Below are positions 62,801 through 64,000 of a stretch of 64,000 nucleotides of DNA, piece by piece. Position 1 is the stretch's first letter. The number at the start of each line of letters is the position of its first letter. The position numbers and the translations under genes were made by a program. Origin of the DNA: Nisaea sp. (GTDB lineage: Bacteria > Pseudomonadota > Alphaproteobacteria > Thalassobaculales > Thalassobaculaceae); the NCBI RefSeq assembly GCF_034670185.1, contig NZ_JAXMNY010000002.1:806001-870000 (forward strand). Reading direction: 5' to 3'. The notes below the pieces were generated by a model, which saw only the letters and a list, made by a program, of their open reading frames with translations, was not told where the DNA came from and ran no database searches.

Positions 62801-64000
62801 GCGGCGATGGAAATGACATCGTTTTCGGCGGCGACGGCGAAGATACCCTCGGCGGCGGACGCGGCGATGACAGTCTCGACGGTGGTGACGGCAACGACAC
62901 CCTGACGGCCGGCAGCGGCAACGACGTGCTGGTCGGCGGCGCGGGCGACGACGTCCTGGAAGGCGAATCCGGCAGCGACACGCTCTCCGGCGGTGCCGGC
63001 GCGGACCGGTTCTACGGCGAACTCTCGGATCTCAACGGCGATGTCATCGAGGATTACAGTGCTGAAGACGGCGACGTCGTGGTTGTCGACAGCAGTATCG
63101 ACGCGGACGACATCACCCTGACGGTCGCCGACGGCAGGACCACGGTCTCCATCGACACCAACCATAACGGCCATGCCGAAGCGACCTTTGTCCTGAATAG
63201 CGCCTTCACCGCGGTCGAAGCGGACAGCCATCACGGCAAGACCACGCTCTCCTTCACCCCGGCAGAGCCGGACGAGAACAGCGCCACCGAAGGCGACGAC
63301 AGCCTGCTCGGCACCAGCGCGGACGACACCATTGACGGGCTCGCCGGCAACGACACGATCGATGGCGGCGACGGTAACGATCTGGTCTCCGGCGGCGCGG
63401 GCAATGACACGGTCACTGGCGGTGCGGGCGACGATACCGTGCTCGGCAATTCCGGTGACGATACGCTCGGCGGCGGGACGGGTAACGACAGCCTCGATGG
63501 CGGCACGGGCGACGATACGCTGACTGCCGGCGAAGGCAGCGACACTCTTGTCGGTAGCTTCGGCAGCGACCGTCTTGAAGGCGGTGCTGGCAGCGACACG
63601 CTCTACGGCGACGGCGGCAGCGCCTCCGACGTCGAGACGGCAACCGTCCGCATCGATTCCTCGAATTTCAGCGAGACCGGCAGCGGCTTCACGGTCACCG
63701 CGACCCGCGCGCTTTCGAACGGCAGCCAGAGCGACGCCAGCGTCGACAACATCGTCATCGAGCGGGATGCGCTCGGTGTCGAAGGCACGATGACAACGGG
63801 CGGCATTCCCAATCAGCTCGGTTATGACCCGGCCCTCGGCTTCTCCGAGGAACTGATCGTCGATTTCGACAACACCGCCAGCGGCGCCAGCGTTGATGTC
63901 CTGCGGTTGTTCTCCAGTGAGGGGAATGGCGGCGAGCAGGGCCACTGGGCGGCCTATCGGGACGGCGAACTTGTCGGCGAGGACGATTTCACGGCCCCGA
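50857..64000 (+). CDS. Giant RTX (calcium-binding nonapeptide repeat) protein, 3' end outside window
   Basis: One continuous frame runs from ATG 50857 to the last base, at least 4381 codons with no stop. It starts MAELNGTNGNDRLNGTAAAD with no Sec or Tat signal, as expected for type I secretion; the secretion signal would be at the missing C-terminus. Hundreds of GGxGxDxUx nonapeptides form calcium beta-rolls. Order: RTX and three related modules (residues about 75-705); RTX blocks separated by seven ~85-residue linkers beginning F-x-G...LNGD; a 30-unit GSDGGDSVS array (about 1253-1523); a 26-unit GGDGNDTVS array (about 1798-2036); a ~170-residue non-RTX domain (about 2139-2307) repeated at the end of the window; and a unique insert near 3360-3445 (DLYEWSVDSNSN). 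The product is very acidic, and I saw no cysteine in the parts translated. It is most likely a surface or released adhesin, or an S-layer or matrix protein. No T1SS genes lie in the window. Confidence 0.93.
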   Translation, partial: MAELNGTNGNDRLNGTAAADTINGGAGADTIDGGAGADSLIGGTGDDLLLGSAGADSSVNELAYDDTLDGGAGNDTLRAGGGNDTYEFRIGGGRDEILDEYHIYPKNPLGGLQPVQQVDGGFDTLRFGSGLSADDLWITVSGGDLYVAIKQPGVDLFDSDDLVVIQGWADTDTRIEQFEFDDGTIWTSADILENISGSNGDDTIDWNTSEEITVSSGDGDDSVNSGSGSDSIDGGVGSDTVNAGAGSDAVFGDEGGDLLFGEDGDDTLGGGSGDDTIDGGDGDDSIDGGDGDDLLRGSGGERGNVNEEAGNDTLSGGAGADTLRGGGGDDVYRYGVGDGQDQIHDEYINTQMAPGGQVVLFTRDQFAGNDVLSFEDGITASDIWIDLVGDDLIVGIRDGVSDILDLDDQITIIDWRDSLNRIETFEFGDGSQMDVTDILQNISGSAGDDALTWSGTDNTEMDGAGGNDFLSAAGGNDTLSGGDGDDTIRLGNGRNLGDGGDGADSIYGGTGKDTISGGGGDDFIDGGAGEDVLMGNDGNDTIRGSAGQRGTINEAAASDTLSGGAGDDELRGGGGNDSYVYRAGEGRDTILDEYVFTGQSPLGAVYSPIDKNGGEADSLQLVGDDILQNTTFSLDGSTLNVSIWQPGAASLDDYDDLVQIQRWTEDFRRVEGFEFTDDGVTITDDQLMDVFGSITNGNDVIDADFIGLGFNAGAGDDQVNGSAYADRFEGGAGDDTLSGAGGNDVLLGGDGNDSLVGGSGDDLLEGGAGSDTLVGGSGADTFSGTPDSFNGDLIADYDDQDVLRFDDTLFSESAVTLTPENGQTTVEIDTDGDGAPNVTFTVNGEFLGAQVTQNGGNTELKFSTDSLDDTLSGTADDDTLNGGAGSDDISGGDGDDFLIGGDGNDTMDGEGGNDTLLGGLGNDSLDGGDGNDSVVADAGNDTIDGGAGNDVLEGGDGADTVSGGAGDDTLDGGADDDLVVGGSGDDVLDGGSGDDTVLGGEGNDSAEGGSGEDTVLGGAGDDTLDGGDGNDLVDGGAGDDSLDGGAGDDTVLGNTGQDTLNGGDGNDSVDGGADNDIAFGGAGNDTVLGGDGDDTLDGGDGNDLVDGGTGNDTVTGGAGDDTVLGGDGEDTLGGGDGNDSLDGGADNDTLTAGAGDDTLIGGSGDDVAEGGSGDDSLDGGSGDDSLSGDAGNDTLEGGSGNDSLVGGSDDDLLIGGAGDDTLSGEAGNDTLFGDGVEDTVIGNDWDEFNEDEGSVSGSDGGDIVSGSDGGDSVSGSDGGDSVSGSDGGDSVSGSDGGDSVSGSDGGDSASGSDGGDSVSGSNGGDSVSGSDGGDSVSGSDGGDSVSGSDGGDSVSGSDGGDSISGSDGGDSVSGSDGGDSVSGSNGGDSVSGSDGGDSVSGSDGGDSVSGSDGGDSVSGSNGGDSVSGSDGGDSVSGSDGGDSVSGSDGGDSVSGSDGGDSVSGSDGGDSVSGSDGGDSVSGSDGGDSVSGSDGGDSVSGSDGGDSVSGSDGGDSVSGADGDDTVVGEDTSDGGFDEDDFTVTGGTGDDTISGDGGDDTLSGGDSDDVLIGDDTTGGGSVAASGNDLLDGGAGNDIAFGGAGDDTIDGGTGDDTLVGGIGNDSVIGGDGDDLMLGEEGEDTLLGGAGSDTLVGGDGNDLVDGGDDSDLLFGSAGDDTVDGGAGDDTVLGGTGDDVVRGGAGSDLLYGGDGVDTFSGTAAELNGDIIADYDQDGGDAIQVDGVILSADAFSFESADGKTTVSVDTTGNGTADTTFTVLGDYSSVTTSEVDGNTRLLFGNDTISGGDGNDTVSGGDGNDTVSGGDGNDTVSGGDGNDTVSGGDGNDTVSGGDGNDTVSGGDGNDTVSGGDGNDTVSGGDGNDTVSGGDGNDTVSGGDGNDTVSGGDGNDTVSGGDGNDTVSGGDGNDTVSGGDGNDTVSGGDGNDTVSGGDGNDTVSGGDGNDTVSGGDGNDTVSGGDGNDTVSGGDGNDTVSGGDGNDTVSGGDGNDTVSGGDGNDTVSGGDGNDTVSGGDGNDTVTGGATPGDDSLVGTDGDDTITGLAGDDTIDGLAGDDLIDGMDGDDTVTGGAGNDTALGGDGDDTLDGGDGDDSLDGGAGNDSLEGGAGNDSLTGGDGSDAPVTETGRIDGSNFTSTDSGFRITATRSLENGDRSEPSVDHVTSSSEGLGVDGATGGPSGQLGYDPGLGFSEELIVEFDNLGTGATVEIARLFGNEGNGGEQGHWTAYRDGEVVGESDFTSDSGGSATLTIDVSGGFDKLVFTATDYADGPNGGSDASDYLVKSIEFTTETTASGSDDTLIGGAGDDVLDGGAGADSLDGGADNDLISAGDGDDTALGGDGDDTIDGGDGNDLVDGMDGDDTVTGGAGDDTVLGGAGEDTLGGGTGDDSLDGGDGNDILTAGEGSDTLAGGSGDDLAEGGAGDDQVSGGTGDDTLSGGDGADSLDGGSGDDLLEGGAGSDTLTGGDGADSFVGDVADLNGDLISDYDADEGDLVIANAEFGDDAVSLTVDNGTTTVSIDSTGDGNADATFTVNGEYHSVSTTTENGATSISFSPDVTATPGDDSLLGTDGDDTISGLAGNDTIDGGDGNDLVDGMDGDDTVTGGAGDDTVLGGAGEDTLGGGLGNDILDGGADNDTLTAGEGADTLSGGAGDDNLDGGDGDDLLEGGAGSDILAGGSGADSFVGDVADLNGDLIADYDADEGDLVIANAEFGDDAVTLDYANGQTTVSIDAGGENATFTVNGEYHSVTTSTDNGATSISFSPDVTASEGDDSLTGTSGDDTISGLGGDDTINGGDGNDLLDGGDGNDTVTGGNGDDTVLGGAGDDTLGGGLGDDSLDGGSGNDTLTAGQGNDTLDGGDGNDLVDGGLGDDTLTGGAGDDTVLGGEGNDTLGGGTGNDSLDGHTGDDILTAGAGDDTLSGGDGNDFLDGGADNDSLDGHTGNDTLSAGAGDDTLSGGDGNDVLDGGDGDDSLDGHTGNDSLAAGAGDDTVAAGDGDDTLDGGDGNDVLDGGTGNDALDGGAGDDSLVAGNGADTLDGGDGNDTLDGGEGSDSLAGGAGSDELSGGIGDDVLDGSDDDDLLEGGAGADTLAGGAGADSFVGSLTDLNGDNITDYNPEDGDLVIANAEFDDAAVTLTVANGETTVVIDTNGDGSAEATFTMAGEFNSVSTVTEDGATSLSFSPDVTASEGDDSLVGTDGDDTLTGLGGDDTIDGGDGNDLVDGGDGNDTVTGGAGDDTVLGGAGEDTLGGGTGNDSLDGGTGNDILTAGDGDDTLVGGDGNDVAEGGAGNDTLFGGDGSDALSGDAGDDRLDGGAGDDTLIGGEGSDTLSGGAGRDSLNGGEGGDLYEWSVDSNSNIRHLQTGDPENPTSVGDAETFDPTNPGHAQYDNYKDDGDTGIDTLTGTDGNDNIALDFGGERLQGIEVIDGGAGDDVLDLASSRYGYDDATLIGGDGNDVLWGNQGEDYLDGGADNDWLAGNSGDDTADGGAGDDRLDGNSGNDSLLGGDGADTLNGGSDADTLDGGDGEDLLEGGSGDDNLEGGDGNDTLNGGTGADTLRGGEGEDLFKGSAADLNGDTLADYTGGEIVSVTNATFGADAVTLTVDNGQTTVAIDSTGSGSADTTFTIDGEYRGVIASDGSGSTDLVFTEEVQGRVIIGTPNRDDITGTEGDDTISALSDNDTVYGGEGDDLVSGMDGNDRLYGEAGDDSLSGGNGYDHLSGGEGNDLLDGGADSDLLDGGEGDDSLDGGAGNDYLSGGDGNDLVDGGDGRDYIVGGDGNDTLYGGADYDRITGGDGDDLIDSGADSDHVSGGAGNDTVYGRDGNDKISGQDGDDSIEGGDGKDTLVGNAGDDTLDGGAGRDKLQGGDGNDVLNGGADRDSLSGQDGDDSIIGGDGNDYLVGGDGNDTVDAGADDDYVLAGDGDDNVDGGDGDDYLRGNDGDDTMSGGAGNDSISGDDGDDVLDGGAGDDTVTGGDGNDIVFGGDGEDTLGGGRGDDSLDGGDGNDTLTAGSGNDVLVGGAGDDVLEGESGSDTLSGGAGADRFYGELSDLNGDVIEDYSAEDGDVVVVDSSIDADDITLTVADGRTTVSIDTNHNGHAEATFVLNSAFTAVEADSHHGKTTLSFTPAEPDENSATEGDDSLLGTSADDTIDGLAGNDTIDGGDGNDLVSGGAGNDTVTGGAGDDTVLGNSGDDTLGGGTGNDSLDGGTGDDTLTAGEGSDTLVGSFGSDRLEGGAGSDTLYGDGGSASDVETATVRIDSSNFSETGSGFTVTATRALSNGSQSDASVDNIVIERDALGVEGTMTTGGIPNQLGYDPALGFSEELIVDFDNTASGASVDVLRLFSSEGNGGEQGHWAAYRDGELVGEDDFTAP
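51079..52970 (+). repeat. Three related N-terminal modules in the RTX protein (haemolysin-type calcium-binding-related domain)
   Basis: Three ~125-residue modules start near 51079, 51823 and 52563. Each begins L-R-x-GGG-x-D-x-Y-x-Y/F with a G-x-G-x-D-x-I-x-DEY motif. They then have a variable loop, D-x-L-x-F, a strand pair, and R-x-E-x-F-E-F-x-DG before the next RTX block (for example RIEQFEFDDG, RIETFEFGDG, RVEGFEFTDDG). This matches the domain found beside RTX repeats in bacteriocin-like and cyclolysin-type proteins. The copies are diverged, so the triplication is old. Confidence 0.8.
54613..55425 (+). repeat. 27-bp tandem array A (GSDGGDSVS, about 30 units)
   Basis: About 30 contiguous nonapeptide units, nearly all reading GSDGGDSVS (occasionally GSN or DSI), occupy 810 bp. 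They fit the RTX frame G-x-x-G-x-D-x-U-x, but the usual second Gly is Ser, and a Ser fills four of nine positions' variants. At DNA level, units differ mainly at synonymous third positions (TCC/TCT, GAC/GAT, AGC/AGT). Confidence 0.95.
54994..55209 (+). repeat. Duplicated 108-bp block (four repeat units) inside array A
   Basis: The block 54994-55101 recurs at 55102-55209 with one difference (GAT to GAC in the last unit). The pattern of synonymous variants, including the rare AAC (GSN) unit, two GGG codons and one GTA, is the same in both copies. This shows that the array grew by whole-block duplication. Confidence 0.9.
56248..56964 (+). repeat. 27-bp tandem array B (GGDGNDTVS, about 26 units)
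   Basis: About 26 contiguous units of canonical RTX nonapeptide GGDGNDTVS are almost identical at nucleotide level, varying at only a few third positions (GGT/GGC, GGA/GGC, ACT/ACC, TCC/TCT). The homogeneity points to recent expansion or ongoing gene conversion. It encodes one long, very regular calcium beta-roll. Confidence 0.95.
57271..57777 (+). repeat. Non-RTX ~170-residue domain, copy 1
   Basis: The domain begins around GRIDGSNFTSTDSGFRITA and continues with QLGYDPGLGFSEELIVEF, EGNGGEQGHWTAYRDGE, a Val/Thr strand and FDKLVFTATDYA, ending SDYLVKSIEF. Its alternating strands suggest a beta-sandwich, perhaps for ligand or carbohydrate binding (inference). A second copy starts at 63640. Confidence 0.8.
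63640..64000 (+). repeat. Non-RTX domain, copy 2 (cut by window end)
   Basis: This copy shows VRIDSSNFSETGSGFTVTA, then QLGYDPALGFSEELIVDF and EGNGGEQGHWAAYRDGELVG, matching copy 1 closely over about 120 residues before the sequence ends. Position after the seventh linker implies that the module order continues beyond the window. Confidence 0.8.

Larger units (their letters stand above)
53200..63270 (+). repeat. Seven dispersed copies of an ~85-residue linker module in the RTX protein
   Basis: Copies begin near 53200, 55996, 58309, 58942, 60187, 61582 and 63010. Each starts F-x-G...(D/E)LNGD-x-I/L-x-DY, then D-x-V, a valine strand, G-(Q/K/R/E)-TT-V-x-(V/I)-D, F(T/V) and ends in S/F-F-(S/T)-(P/E). 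Each follows an RTX block and several are followed by (T/S)EGDDSL-x-GT, which restarts the next block. The opening resembles the DLNGD cap seen after RTX repeats in serralysin-type proteases. Copies 3 and 4 are nearly identical and 633 bp apart. Confidence 0.85.

Overview
The window looks like chromosomal DNA of a GC-rich, probably marine alphaproteobacterium of the Rhodospirillales type (inference). The reasons are the gene order rpmH-rnpA-yidD-yidC-engB-argB, aceK, an FnrN-type oxygen sensor, ArsJ-type arsenic genes, an aerobic (box) benzoyl-CoA route, and a periplasmic cysteine-type formate dehydrogenase surrounded by alphaproteobacterial DUF genes. No phage, plasmid or IS gene was seen.

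Layout. 1-5 kb: the end of an unidentified gene, a small exported protein and the minus-strand housekeeping run rpmH, rnpA, yidD, yidC, engB, argB. 5-12 kb: an FAD disulfide oxidoreductase, an orphan histidine kinase, an FNR-type regulator, gpt, a lipoprotein, tRNA-Arg(ACG) and a single-domain response regulator. 12-19 kb: aceK and a thiolase / SDR / acyl-CoA dehydrogenase / 3-hydroxyacyl-CoA dehydrogenase operon. 19-25 kb: a soluble chemoreceptor-like protein with reversed domain order, then a divergent arsenic island. In the island, gapdh-arsJ carries out organo-arsenate efflux, while arsR-arsC-acr3 plus a Cys-rich GDCCVxC protein carries out arsenate reduction and arsenite efflux. 25-28 kb: boxB-boxC. 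28-45 kb: a molybdo/tungsto-enzyme island. It holds a TupBCA tungstate importer, a DNA-binding/PBP regulator, a formate dehydrogenase operon (torD, Tat protein, fdhA, fdhB, lipoprotein, cytochrome b, a WD40-cytochrome c fusion, a 43-aa membrane peptide, a cytochrome c) and accessory genes (DUF3305, DUF3306, a poly-ferredoxin, DUF6494, DUF6352, a biotin/lipoate-ligase-like protein). 45-50.5 kb: a TPR/OGT-like glycosyltransferase, a cupin, and the ADP-heptose genes gmhA and hldE.

50.86 kb to the end: one uninterrupted plus-strand reading frame of at least 4381 codons, an enormous RTX (calcium-binding nonapeptide) protein whose 3' end lies outside the window. It has three related N-terminal modules, RTX blocks separated by seven copies of an about 85-residue linker module, two extremely homogeneous 27-bp repeat arrays (about 30 and 26 units), and a duplicated non-RTX domain. 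The many long open frames in other phases of this region are by-products of its repetitive codons.

The two parts most worth attention are the giant RTX protein, which sits beside glycosyltransferase and heptose genes, and the formate dehydrogenase island with its unusual WD40-cytochrome c subunit and set of unnamed accessory proteins.
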